NCBI GenBank assembly: GCA_028679985.1
Contig: JAJRAH010000111.1
Location: forward strand, 1 to 29,132
Length of the DNA: 29,132 nucleotides
Source of the DNA: Methanomassiliicoccales archaeon
GTDB taxonomy: Archaea; Thermoplasmatota; Thermoplasmata; Methanomassiliicoccales; JACIVX01
Reading direction: 5' to 3'
In this document: piece by piece, positions 1 through 7,183 of the stretch
Position numbering within the stretch: position 1 is the stretch's first letter
Layout: every line of letters starts with the position of its first letter
Program-made: the position numbers and the translations under genes
Notes under the pieces: generated by a model
The model's input: the letters and a program-made list of their open reading frames with translations, nothing else
Databases searched by the model: none
Told to the model about the DNA's origin: nothing

Positions 1-411
1 AGACAGAACATCTTCACCGATCCTCAGGTGCCGATCCAGGTGAAACCAGACCTCTACCCGATAAACAATCCTAACGAGCTCTCGCCCCTTGTATTCACCA
101 CGAACTTCTCCCTCACGTACTACACGGTCCTCGGTGACATAGAGAAGAGCAAGATGCCCGCTTGGCTGCAGGTCGTGGATACCGAAGGACTGTCGGTGAT
201 GACGGCGTATGCCGCGGGGAAGCTTACTGCTGAGATCGTGGCCAAGGCCTTGGAGAATTCGGGCGCGAAGGAGAAGTCGAAAAGAGGAGAAGTCATCATC
301 CCTGGCATGCTTTCACGCATGAGTGGGAAACTCCAGGAGATCACCGGGCTCAGAGTGATCGTTGGACCGAAGGAATCATCCGGGCTGCCCAAGCTCCTGA
401 AGAGCCTTTAG
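1..411 (+). CDS. cdhE: CODH/ACS corrinoid/iron-sulfur protein large subunit (gamma), C-terminal part
   Basis: This is the 3' end of a gene that enters from the left edge; the reading frame is open from base 1, so the GTG at 28 is internal. The visible 136 residues match the C-terminal end of CdhE/AcsC: an opening TDPQ-PIQV stretch, the NELSPLVFTTNFSLTYYTV block, and the end motif VGPKESSGLPK. In the family this subunit binds a cobamide and, with CdhD, passes a methyl group between tetrahydropterin and the acetyl-CoA synthase active site in the cytoplasm. The N-terminal Fe-S domain is outside the window. The TAG stop overlaps the stop codon of the converging methionine synthase gene. The family call rests on recognised conserved blocks and is firm. 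Confidence 0.93.
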   Translation, partial: RQNIFTDPQVPIQVKPDLYPINNPNELSPLVFTTNFSLTYYTVLGDIEKSKMPAWLQVVDTEGLSVMTAYAAGKLTAEIVAKALENSGAKEKSKRGEVIIPGMLSRMSGKLQEITGLRVIVGPKESSGLPKLLKSL

Positions 412-1439
412 GGACCGCCGTCGAGACCGTTCTTGTCCCTCAACCCCTGAGAGACGGCGAGAAGAGTCTCAAATATCTTGCCGCTGAGTAACTCGTCCAC
501 ACCTCCGAGGCCGCATTCTGGCGTAATGAGGGAATTTCTCAATAGAACATCGGCATCTATTCCCTTTTCAGTCAACATCCTGAACGCCGATTCCATCCGG
601 TCTATCAATGAGTTCACAGTCTCGCCCTTGAGCTCGTCTTCGTTGTTAGGGATGACACCCCAGGCGAGAGAGCCTCCTCGCTTCAGGAACCGCTCGACCT
701 CATCAGGATAGAGTGCGATCGTGTAAGCGTAGTTGTACGCGTCAAAGGAGAGAATGTCGATATCGGTCGACATCAGTTTGGGCCAATCGGTGTTCCCGCA
801 GCAGTGGACTGCCTTCCAACTCTTGAGCCCGGACAGGACTTCGTTGATCCATTTTCCGGCATCGTCCCAAGAGATGCTTGCGAACGGCGTGCCCAGTAAC
901 GACAGGCTGGGTTCATCGATGAACATGATGGTGTTGGGGAATTTCGACCTCAGGACGTTCTCCTGCCAGCGAGCCATCATGTTGAGGTTCTTGCGAATTA
1001 TCTCACAATAGGTCTCGTCATAGATCGCCGGCCTCCCTTCAGAATCGAAAATCTGCAATCCCGTGCTGATCGGTCCCGTGACCTGACCCTTCACGGTCTT
1101 GACATCCGAAGGGATGTGGCGGTCAATGAACTCATAGAACCCGCTGAAACATTCTCTGGGACACGAGAAGTACTCGACGTTCTCAGATACAATATTCGTA
1201 TAGAACTCCTCGGGGTCGTAATCCTTGAGATCGACTATGATTCGCTTCTTCACACCGTCGATGTGTATCCCTGGAAGATGCGTGGAGTACTGCGCATACA
1301 TGTTCTCGCTGAAACCTCTGGAGGGGAGCTGCGGCCAGAAAGGCAGAAGACCGTTCTGTCCCAGCACCAGATCCACTGCTTTCTTTGGATCAGAGTGAGG
1401 TAGAGACCCTATGCAGGTCGGAAGGCATTTCCAGTTCAT
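408..1439 (-). CDS. Core methionine synthase (MetE C-terminal-like, MesB/MesC type)
   Basis: The 343-residue protein is one UroD/MetE-like barrel with no N-terminal folate-binding half. It opens with a GSLPH motif (11-15) and has an IDEP segment near 174-177. The candidate zinc ligands are His212 and Cys214 (VHCCGN) and Cys309 (TPECGLG), the H-x-C...C pattern of cobalamin-independent methionine synthases. Known core synthases of this kind methylate homocysteine from methylcobamide proteins; MesB and MesC occur in Wood-Ljungdahl organisms and are thought to use the corrinoid Fe-S protein. Lying next to cdhE and a corrinoid activator fits that role. ATG 1439 is preferred over GTG 1457 because a TATA box at 1464-1471 is centred about 28 bases upstream of it. 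A cobamide:thiol methyltransferase of the MtbA type is the main alternative. Confidence 0.8.
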   Translation of the reverse strand: MNWKCLPTCIGSLPHSDPKKAVDLVLGQNGLLPFWPQLPSRGFSENMYAQYSTHLPGIHIDGVKKRIIVDLKDYDPEEFYTNIVSENVEYFSCPRECFSGFYEFIDRHIPSDVKTVKGQVTGPISTGLQIFDSEGRPAIYDETYCEIIRKNLNMMARWQENVLRSKFPNTIMFIDEPSLSLLGTPFASISWDDAGKWINEVLSGLKSWKAVHCCGNTDWPKLMSTDIDILSFDAYNYAYTIALYPDEVERFLKRGGSLAWGVIPNNEDELKGETVNSLIDRMESAFRMLTEKGIDADVLLRNSLITPECGLGGVDELLSGKIFETLLAVSQGLRDKNGLDGGP

Positions 1440-1463
1440 TACTTCCCGAATTTTCACTTGACC

Positions 1464-1471
1464 ATAATAAA
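1464..1471 (-). promoter_or_regulatory. TATA box of the core methionine synthase gene
   Basis: On the minus strand this reads TTTATTAT, centred about 28 bases before ATG 1439. That spacing implies a leaderless or nearly leaderless transcript, and separate transcription from the activator gene upstream. Confidence 0.55.
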
Positions 1472-1545
1472 CCTTGCATCGTGCTCAAGGTGGGAAGACC
1501 TTTCGTGCCTGGAATGACTCGTGGCAGAACAGCGAAAGGATATCC

Positions 1546-3441
1546 CTAGCTGCGGATCAGTCCCAGAACGGTCGGGAACTGCTCGATGTCAGTATGAGGA
1601 AGAAAAAGGGATGATGAGAACTCGTCGAAGAATGCCTGCGTCGTGCTGAGCTCGATGTATGTCATCGAATCGCTGACAGCCCTCGCCTTGGTTCGCTTCT
1701 CATCCGACAGGAGAGCCAGACGCCCGCCTGCCAGAGCTGAGTTTCCAAGGAAGAAGAAACGTTCGAAGGGCAGATCCGGCAGTAGACCAATGATTATCGC
1801 TCTCTCGGTATCGATGTAGTTCCCGAATCCTCCTGCGATGTATATCCTATGGACGTCCTGGAATCCGAGTTTCAGGTTTCGAAGAAGGACCCTGCATGCG
1901 GAATACACCGCCCCCTTCGTCCTTATGATGTTGGCGATATCGTCATCAGAGACGACGATGTCATTTCCTACATTGGCGTCCGGGGAGGTCTCTTCGCCCC
2001 ATGCCACGACGAACTCCAAACAATGATCCCCCCTCCTCACGCGGTGGGTCGGAAGTTCCTGTATTCGGCCCTTTCGATCCACAATCCCGCGCATGAACAT
2101 TTCCGCCAGGAGGTCGATCAAGCCAGATCCGCAGATCCCCCGAGGTCTTGTCCCGCCAATCGTTGAGAACTTGACATCATAGTTGTCGAGTATCCTGACG
2201 CGTTCGATGGCGCCGGTCATCGCCCTCATTCCAGACGTCACTTCTCCTCCTTCGAACGCGGGACCGGCAGAGCACGAACATGAGACCATCCAGTCAGAAT
2301 TCCCCAACACTACCTCCCCATTTGTTCCCACGTCGATCAGAAGGGACAGCTCAGACCGCTCGTACATGCCTGATGCGATGACCCCCGCGGTAATGTCCCC
2401 TCCGACGTAGCTAGCCCTGCCTGGAACGCAATAGACTGGCGCGTCTGGATGAATGTCAATTCCGATGTCCCTCGCTCTCAATATCGGCGGTGCGTTCACC
2501 GTGGAGATGTATGGCTCGTACCTGATGTTCTTCGGGTCGAGCCTCAGGAAGAGATGTATCATCGTTGTGTTGCCTGCCACTGACATGCTAGTTATCTCGT
2601 TCTTCAGGACCTTCTTCCCCTTCCCCAAACACCCCTCCGACTCGTCGCACGCCCTCGTGACCAGACTATTGATCGTATCGACGATCGCGCTGTTGAGCCT
2701 CTCCAGGCCTCCTTCTTCTGCGTACGTGATTCTTGAGAGGACGTCCTCGCCGTAGACAATCTGCTTGTTGTAATCCGAAGTCTGGGCAATATCTCGTCCA
2801 TCCGCCAGGTCAATCAAAGAGAGGACGACAGTCGTGGTACCTATGTCCAGGGCTATCCCGTAGTTGCGGAGTGAGGCGTCTCCAGACCGGACATCAATGA
2901 GTACTCTTGGCCTGGACACCTCATCCACGATGGCAGTCATTTTCCAATCACTGTCCCGAAGAATACTGGGCAAGATCTTCAGGGCCCTGAGAGTCCCTTT
3001 GAGTTCGCCGGAGTCAAGTCCCATCACCCGGACCACTCTCTCCATGTCGCCGATGTTGTCTTTCAACGTCGGCTGAGGCAATTGCAGGTAACGCGCCGCA
3101 GAAATGGGGGCCAGGTTGACTACATTCTCCGCGAAGTACGACGTGAGAATCTGATGGGAAGCAATCTCGGCCTCCTCCGGGACGGTCACCTCTCCGTTTC
3201 CGGCTATCCGGGTCTCGCAAGCGAGACGATACCCCCTCTCCCAATCTCTATCGCTAATTGACTGAGGACGTGACGAGTCGAAAAGGCCTCGAGTGAGGAC
3301 ACGACATTTTCCGCAAGTCCCCTTTCCCCCGCAAACACTGTTCAGGAGAATGCCAGCGCCGAACGCAGCATCGAGGATAGTCGTACCTTTTTCGACCTCA
3401 ACGGTCAACGATCTCGGATGAAAGGTGACGGCGTACCTCAT
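1546..3441 (-). CDS. Corrinoid-protein reductive activator, RACo type ([2Fe-2S] ferredoxin + ASKHA ATPase, DUF4445)
   Basis: The 631-residue protein begins with a plant-type [2Fe-2S] domain: Cys37, Cys43 and Cys46 (CGGKGTCGKC) and Cys75 (YRLACETRI). A linker is followed by an actin-like ATPase region with GIALDIGTTTVVLSL, SVAGNTTMIH, LLIDVGTNGEVVLG and the late IYIAGGFGNYID motif. Proteins of this build (RACo) use ATP to drive reduction of inactive Co(II) corrinoid to Co(I). The nearby cdhE and corrinoid-linked methionine synthase make the corrinoid Fe-S protein the likely client. Methanogen RamA carries C-terminal [4Fe-4S] clusters instead, so this is the acetogen-like version. ATG 3441 is preferred over TTG 3459 because a TATA-like ATTAGATAAG is centred about 29 bases upstream of it. 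Confidence 0.87.
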   Translation of the reverse strand: MRYAVTFHPRSLTVEVEKGTTILDAAFGAGILLNSVCGGKGTCGKCRVLTRGLFDSSRPQSISDRDWERGYRLACETRIAGNGEVTVPEEAEIASHQILTSYFAENVVNLAPISAARYLQLPQPTLKDNIGDMERVVRVMGLDSGELKGTLRALKILPSILRDSDWKMTAIVDEVSRPRVLIDVRSGDASLRNYGIALDIGTTTVVLSLIDLADGRDIAQTSDYNKQIVYGEDVLSRITYAEEGGLERLNSAIVDTINSLVTRACDESEGCLGKGKKVLKNEITSMSVAGNTTMIHLFLRLDPKNIRYEPYISTVNAPPILRARDIGIDIHPDAPVYCVPGRASYVGGDITAGVIASGMYERSELSLLIDVGTNGEVVLGNSDWMVSCSCSAGPAFEGGEVTSGMRAMTGAIERVRILDNYDVKFSTIGGTRPRGICGSGLIDLLAEMFMRGIVDRKGRIQELPTHRVRRGDHCLEFVVAWGEETSPDANVGNDIVVSDDDIANIIRTKGAVYSACRVLLRNLKLGFQDVHRIYIAGGFGNYIDTERAIIIGLLPDLPFERFFFLGNSALAGGRLALLSDEKRTKARAVSDSMTYIELSTTQAFFDEFSSSLFLPHTDIEQFPTVLGLIRS

Positions 3442-3465
3442 CAGCCGCACAAAAACCAATTCGTG

Positions 3466-3475
3466 CTTATCTAAT
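3466..3475 (-). promoter_or_regulatory. TATA box of the corrinoid activator gene
   Basis: On the minus strand this reads ATTAGATAAG, centred about 29 bases upstream of ATG 3441, and supports a leaderless start there. Confidence 0.45.
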
Positions 3476-3495
3476 CATCGTCGGTCAGACAGGGG

Positions 3496-3525
3496 GATTC
3501 CACTCGGGCGTTCCGAGCAGGAATC
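3496..3525. repeat. Two-part inverted repeat (hairpin) between divergent genes
   Basis: GATTCC (3496-3501) pairs with GGAATC (3520-3525), and inside it CTCGG (3503-3507) pairs with CCGAG (3513-3517) around a 5-base loop. It lies between the activator gene and gdhA, which diverge, so it is not placed as a terminator for either. An operator or a structured transcript are both possible. Confidence 0.5.
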
Positions 3526-3591
3526 GAGTAAGGGTCGCGACAGAAGAGCCCCTTCTTCCGTCGAGGAATTCGATCACCTTGTCCTGTAAAG

Positions 3592-3600
3592 TTATTATAT
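3592..3600 (+). promoter_or_regulatory. TATA box of gdhA
   Basis: The sequence TTATTATAT would place transcription start near 3623. That is downstream of the TTG at 3613 and about 23 bases before ATG 3646, which argues for the ATG as the real start. Confidence 0.55.
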
Positions 3601-3645
3601 CATGGTATCCAATTGATTCCCAAATCAACTTCTCGCGTTGAAAGC

Positions 3646-4923
3646 ATGGAACATGATGGTGGAAGTGGCTTCATGGGACAGGAAAATCCATATCAGATGG
3701 CTGTAAAACAAGTCCAGAGCGTTGGCAGATTGTTGGGATTGAAAGAAGAGACTATCGACGGTTTGAGCAAACCTCGCAGAGAGCTGACTGTGAATTTTCC
3801 AGTGAGGATGGATGATGGGCATGTCCGGACTTTCACAGGCTTCAGGGTGCAGCACAATCACGCTCGAGGGCCGTGCAAAGGAGGAATACGATATCATCCG
3901 AACGTGTCGCTCGATGAGGTCCGAGCGCTTTCCATGTGGATGACTTGGAAGTGCGCCGTCATGGGACTTCCTTACGGCGGTGCGAAGGGAGGGATAATCT
4001 GCAATCCTAAGGAGATGAGCAAGAACGAACTCGAAAGGATGACCAGACGATTCACCAGCGAGATAATGATGATAATAGGTCCGCACAAGGACATCCCCGC
4101 CCCCGATGTCTACACCGACTCTCAGACCATGGCTTGGATAATGGACACCTACAGCATGTCGGTCGGGTACCCCGTTCCGGGGGTAGTGACAGGTAAACCA
4201 CTCGAGATTGGTGGATCCAAGGGCAGAGACGAGGCGACGTCTAGGGGACTCATGTATGTTGTACAGGACGCAGCCAGAATTCTGAATATTGACCTCAAGA
4301 GCTCGACCGTTGCGGTCCAAGGTTTCGGTAATGTAGGGTGGCATGCGGCGAGGCTTCTCGCTTATGAGGCTGGCTGCAAGGTTATCGCGGTCAGTGATTC
4401 CTCCGGTGGGATTCTGAACGAGAACGGTCTGGATCCCCTGGAAGTCTTCGAACACAAGCGGGCAACTGGTTCGGTCAAGGATTTCGAACGCGCAGAAAAC
4501 ATTACTCAAGAAGAACTGCTGGAGACAGACTGCACCATCCTAGTGCCAGCTGCGTTGGAGGACGTCATTCGCAGAGAGAATGCGGATCTTATAAAGGCCG
4601 GGATAGTCGCAGAAGGCGCGAATGGCCCCACGACCCCCGAGGCCGATAGGATACTGCGCGAGAAGGGAACGATGGTCATCCCGGATATCCTGGCAAATGC
4701 TGGAGGTGTCACGGTCAGCTACTTCGAATGGGTCCAGGATCTTCAGTTCTTCTTCTGGTCGATTGAAGAGATCAAGAAGCGGCTGAAGGATCTCATGAGG
4801 AGCTCGTTTGCCGCAGTGCATGGGGTTTCGAAGACTCAGGAGGTTGATTTGCGGACAGCTGCGTACATGTTGGCGCTGAAGGAAGTCGTTCGTGCCGCAG
4901 AGGCAAGGGGCATGTTCCCTTAG
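3646..4923 (+). CDS. gdhA: Glutamate dehydrogenase (Glu/Leu/Phe/Val dehydrogenase family)
   Basis: The 425-residue protein has the usual hexameric GDH length. The substrate domain carries GPCKGGIRYHP and the catalytic-lysine block MGLPYGGAKGGI; the Rossmann domain carries VQGFGNVGWHAARLL; near the end is ILANAGGVTVSYFEW. The family interconverts glutamate with 2-oxoglutarate and ammonium using NAD(P). Cofactor preference cannot be read safely from sequence. ATG 3646 is chosen from the promoter position; an in-frame TTG lies at 3613. A Bat-type regulator starts 13 bases after the stop, so the two are probably co-transcribed. Confidence 0.95.
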   Translation: MEHDGGSGFMGQENPYQMAVKQVQSVGRLLGLKEETIDGLSKPRRELTVNFPVRMDDGHVRTFTGFRVQHNHARGPCKGGIRYHPNVSLDEVRALSMWMTWKCAVMGLPYGGAKGGIICNPKEMSKNELERMTRRFTSEIMMIIGPHKDIPAPDVYTDSQTMAWIMDTYSMSVGYPVPGVVTGKPLEIGGSKGRDEATSRGLMYVVQDAARILNIDLKSSTVAVQGFGNVGWHAARLLAYEAGCKVIAVSDSSGGILNENGLDPLEVFEHKRATGSVKDFERAENITQEELLETDCTILVPAALEDVIRRENADLIKAGIVAEGANGPTTPEADRILREKGTMVIPDILANAGGVTVSYFEWVQDLQFFFWSIEEIKKRLKDLMRSSFAAVHGVSKTQEVDLRTAAYMLALKEVVRAAEARGMFP

Positions 4924-4936
4924 GGGCGTGGTTCGG

Positions 4937-5578
4937 ATGATAGAGGCAGTTATATCGCTGGCAATGCCAGACAAATGGATCAAGGAATCCCTTCTCGAGT
5001 ATCCGTCGATTGTCAAGATAATCAGTTCCAAACCTCTTGACAAGAAGGGAGTCAGAGACCTCGTCGAGATAGAGGTGGAGAGAGAAGAGGATCTTGGTAA
5101 GGTTATGGAGTCGATAAGGACCAGCCCGAATCTTTCAGATGTCGACATTACCCCGATCGAAAGAGGAAGGGCCCTGGCCGTCTTCACGACCACGAAATGT
5201 ATAGTCTGCAGGTTGCTCGCAAATACTGACTGCTTCCTCACTTCATCCACCTCAACCAAAGATGGAAGGATGCTATGGACGCTCCTGTCGAGCGAGAAGC
5301 CGCCACTCCAGGATCTCATGGCGAAACTCGAGAAGCATGGAGCGGAGCCGAAACTCGTCAGCCTTACAGAAATAGGTGACAAGGATGCTCTGACAGCAAG
5401 ACAGGAACAGATTACTCGCATGGCATTCGAAAGAGGGTATTATGACTTCCCCAGAAGCATCGGGCTCAGACAGCTCGCCAAGATCTTCGGAGTCTCCACT
5501 TCCACTCTGTCGGAGATTCTGAGGAAGGGACAGCGCAGAATAATGGCTAGGTACTTCAAGGAACACCATCAGGTCTGA
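4937..5578 (+). CDS. Bat-type (bacterio-opsin activator-like) HTH transcription regulator
   Basis: The 213-residue protein has a C-terminal HTH_10-type domain: LTARQEQITRMAFERGYYDF leads into a helix-turn-helix with FGVSTSTLSEILRKGQRR. The N-terminal half (about 1-140) looks like the small sensory domain found in many euryarchaeal members and includes a C-x-x-C pair (KCIVCRLL). The ligand is unknown. The ATG at 4937 is preferred over a GTG at 4928. It follows gdhA by 13 bases, suggesting an operon and possible control of nitrogen or amino-acid metabolism, which is an inference from position. Confidence 0.85.
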   Translation: MIEAVISLAMPDKWIKESLLEYPSIVKIISSKPLDKKGVRDLVEIEVEREEDLGKVMESIRTSPNLSDVDITPIERGRALAVFTTTKCIVCRLLANTDCFLTSSTSTKDGRMLWTLLSSEKPPLQDLMAKLEKHGAEPKLVSLTEIGDKDALTARQEQITRMAFERGYYDFPRSIGLRQLAKIFGVSTSTLSEILRKGQRRIMARYFKEHHQV

Positions 5579-5994
5579 GATTCTGCGGTGAAGCGGCAGT
5601 GGCGTTCGGATCTGCGTTGCGAGGGGAAAGGAGTACTTTCTGGATTTGAGCACTCAAGAGATTGTCTCGAGCAGGCCTGAATGATCCGTCGTCGATTGCT
5701 CGCATTTCAAAGTCTGATACCTTGAGCAGAGGCTTGATTCTAACCTAACTTGAAGCACTGACATGAGGAAGATCAGAGGGATGATCGGAACAACCTCGGA
5801 CAAGTCGATACCGCGGTATAGGATTCGTCCGATTCCGGGAAGCATGCATCTTGGAAACCATGACTTTCGCAGACGTTCTCATTCATCATAGCATTGGCAG
5901 AGTGAGCCAGATGGTATAGTTTGCCAGGACAATTTCGAAAGGTATAAATAGCGTCCGACCTGTCAATTCCATACTATTGCAAGGGGGCCGGTCA
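5579..5994. other. Intergenic region upstream of alba
   Basis: About 415 bases with no convincing gene. Short open frames here have atypical composition, no promoter and no recognisable family. No tRNA-like cloverleaf was seen. The right end holds the alba promoter and its ribosome-binding site; the rest is unexplained. Confidence 0.5.
5943..5950 (+). promoter_or_regulatory. TATA box of alba
   Basis: TATAAATA inside GGTATAAATAG is the cleanest archaeal TATA box in the window. It predicts a start of transcription near 5973 and a leader of about 22 bases carrying the purine run AAGGGGG (5980-5986). Confidence 0.75.
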
Positions 5995-6267
5995 TTGGCG
6001 GACGAGAACACAGTCTACATTGGAAAGAAACCGACAATGAACTACGTGCTTGCCGTTGTTACGCAGTTTAACAGCGGATCGCGTGATGTCATCATCAAAG
6101 CCCGAGGTAGGGCAATCAGCAGGGCGGTCGATGTCGCTGAGATTGTCAGGCACAGGTTCATTCACGACGCAGTAGTTAAAGACATCAAGATCGAGACAGA
6201 GGTTCTGTCGGGGGAGGGAGGCAGCACCGCCAACGTCTCGTCGATCGAGATAGTTGTGAGCAAATAG
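5995..6267 (+). CDS. albA: DNA/RNA-binding protein Alba
   Basis: The 90-residue protein is a full-length Alba-domain chromatin and RNA-binding protein. The diagnostic start VYIGKKPTMNYVLAVVTQF holds the conserved lysine pair, and the end SSIEIVVSK is typical. TTG 5995 is chosen as start because it lies about 8 bases after AAGGGGG and gives the expected N-terminus (MADENTVYIGKK); a TTG at 5977 would add six residues and put the SD-like run inside the gene. It is expressed alone from a strong TATA box, as expected for an abundant chromatin protein. Confidence 0.93.
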   Translation: MADENTVYIGKKPTMNYVLAVVTQFNSGSRDVIIKARGRAISRAVDVAEIVRHRFIHDAVVKDIKIETEVLSGEGGSTANVSSIEIVVSK

Positions 6268-6354
6268 GATTGGCAGGATGTCCGTTGCCTATCCGCTCTA
6301 TTGCGTATCGTTCCAGCTACGCGAATGATCCGGACGCCCGGAGGAGGATCAGAC

Positions 6355-7077
6355 CTAATCGCTGATCTCTCTCTCGAGGAGCTTGAGATCCTTCTCGTCG
6401 AGAGCTGAGGGGTCGAGAGGCATGAGCAACACCGACTCAGCCAACGTCACCTGATCCTTGAGCGATTGCAGAAATTTCAAGACCGATTTGAAGTCGTTCT
6501 GTGTAATCAAGTATTCCAACCCCTCGAGTATTACTATCGTGTCCTTATTTTCCGTAAGGAAGTTCTTCACGAGCGTGGCCAAACGGGGAAGCTCGGTGGG
6601 AGACAAGAACTCTCCGACGAGCCTGCCTTCCCTGTCAGGAGAGGACGACACTTCCGCCTTCGTCAGCCAGACCATCATGCAGTCGATTCCGTACTTTTTC
6701 CTTACCGTCGATGGGTGCGTTCTCAGAATGCAGAATCCATTGGCTCCTTTCTGAGTGAAGGAACGGAATAGCGAGAAGGTCGCATCGAGACCTCCTTCTC
6801 TGATCAGGTATGTCATTCCCTTGCTCAGTTTTGACGGAATGGATGCGGCCGCTTCCTCTTCTCTGGCGGCAAGATCCAGGCCCAGCTCCCCAGAGATTCT
6901 CCTCTTCCTGGCCTGCACCTTCGAGTTTATTGAACTCTTGTTGCTCTTTGCCAAGACCTGGATTTCCCGCGCGGTGTAGCCCTTGAGCGTCAAAGCGATG
7001 AGCTCGTCCCACGCCTCTTTCAGGCCTTCCTCATAACCCTTAAGGTAACCCTTGGCATAGGATTCCTCTTCTGACAC
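6355..7077 (-). CDS. DUF835-domain protein
   Basis: The 240-residue protein has a C-terminal DUF835 domain (about 88-235): MTYLIREGGLDATFSLF, then GANGFCILRTHPSTVRKKYG, then MVWLTKAE, and a hydrophobic strand DTIVILEGLEYLI. DUF835 is of unknown function, is common in Thermoplasmata and Thermococci, and often accompanies sensory or signalling domains. The N-terminal part (about 1-60) is helical and repeats a YxKGYxxGYxxGL pattern before GYTAREIQVLAKS, which resembles a small HTH or oligomerisation segment. The start is GTG 7077, about 5 bases after GAGGGATG. It diverges from the Cys-rich gene at 7184. No enzymatic role can be assigned. Confidence 0.75.
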   Translation of the reverse strand: MSEEESYAKGYLKGYEEGLKEAWDELIALTLKGYTAREIQVLAKSNKSSINSKVQARKRRISGELGLDLAAREEEAAASIPSKLSKGMTYLIREGGLDATFSLFRSFTQKGANGFCILRTHPSTVRKKYGIDCMMVWLTKAEVSSSPDREGRLVGEFLSPTELPRLATLVKNFLTENKDTIVILEGLEYLITQNDFKSVLKFLQSLKDQVTLAESVLLMPLDPSALDEKDLKLLEREISD

Positions 7078-7151
7078 CGCATCCCTCTGTTGGAAATGAA
7101 CCGCTTACCTGGTTAAATTCTTTTGCAGTTGTCTCGGAACGTAACCAAACA

Positions 7152-7159
7152 TTTTTATC
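7152..7159 (+). promoter_or_regulatory. TATA box of the Cys-rich protein gene
   Basis: TTTTTATC is centred about 28 bases upstream of ATG 7184, implying a leaderless transcript and supporting that start over the in-frame ATG at 7202. Confidence 0.55.
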
Positions 7160-7183
7160 GATACCTAGTTCCTAGGGTGCGTC

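Noticed and set aside
3625..4509. Long open frame (294 codons) on the minus strand across gdhA
   Set aside because: It is fully antisense to a certain glutamate dehydrogenase gene, has no recognisable family or promoter, and arises from codon bias.
4540..5421. Long open frame (293 codons) on the minus strand across gdhA and the Bat regulator
   Set aside because: It is antisense to two well-supported genes and its translation shows no known motif.
5654..5845. 63-codon minus-strand frame in the space before alba
   Set aside because: There is no promoter, ribosome-binding site or family resemblance; composition looks non-coding.
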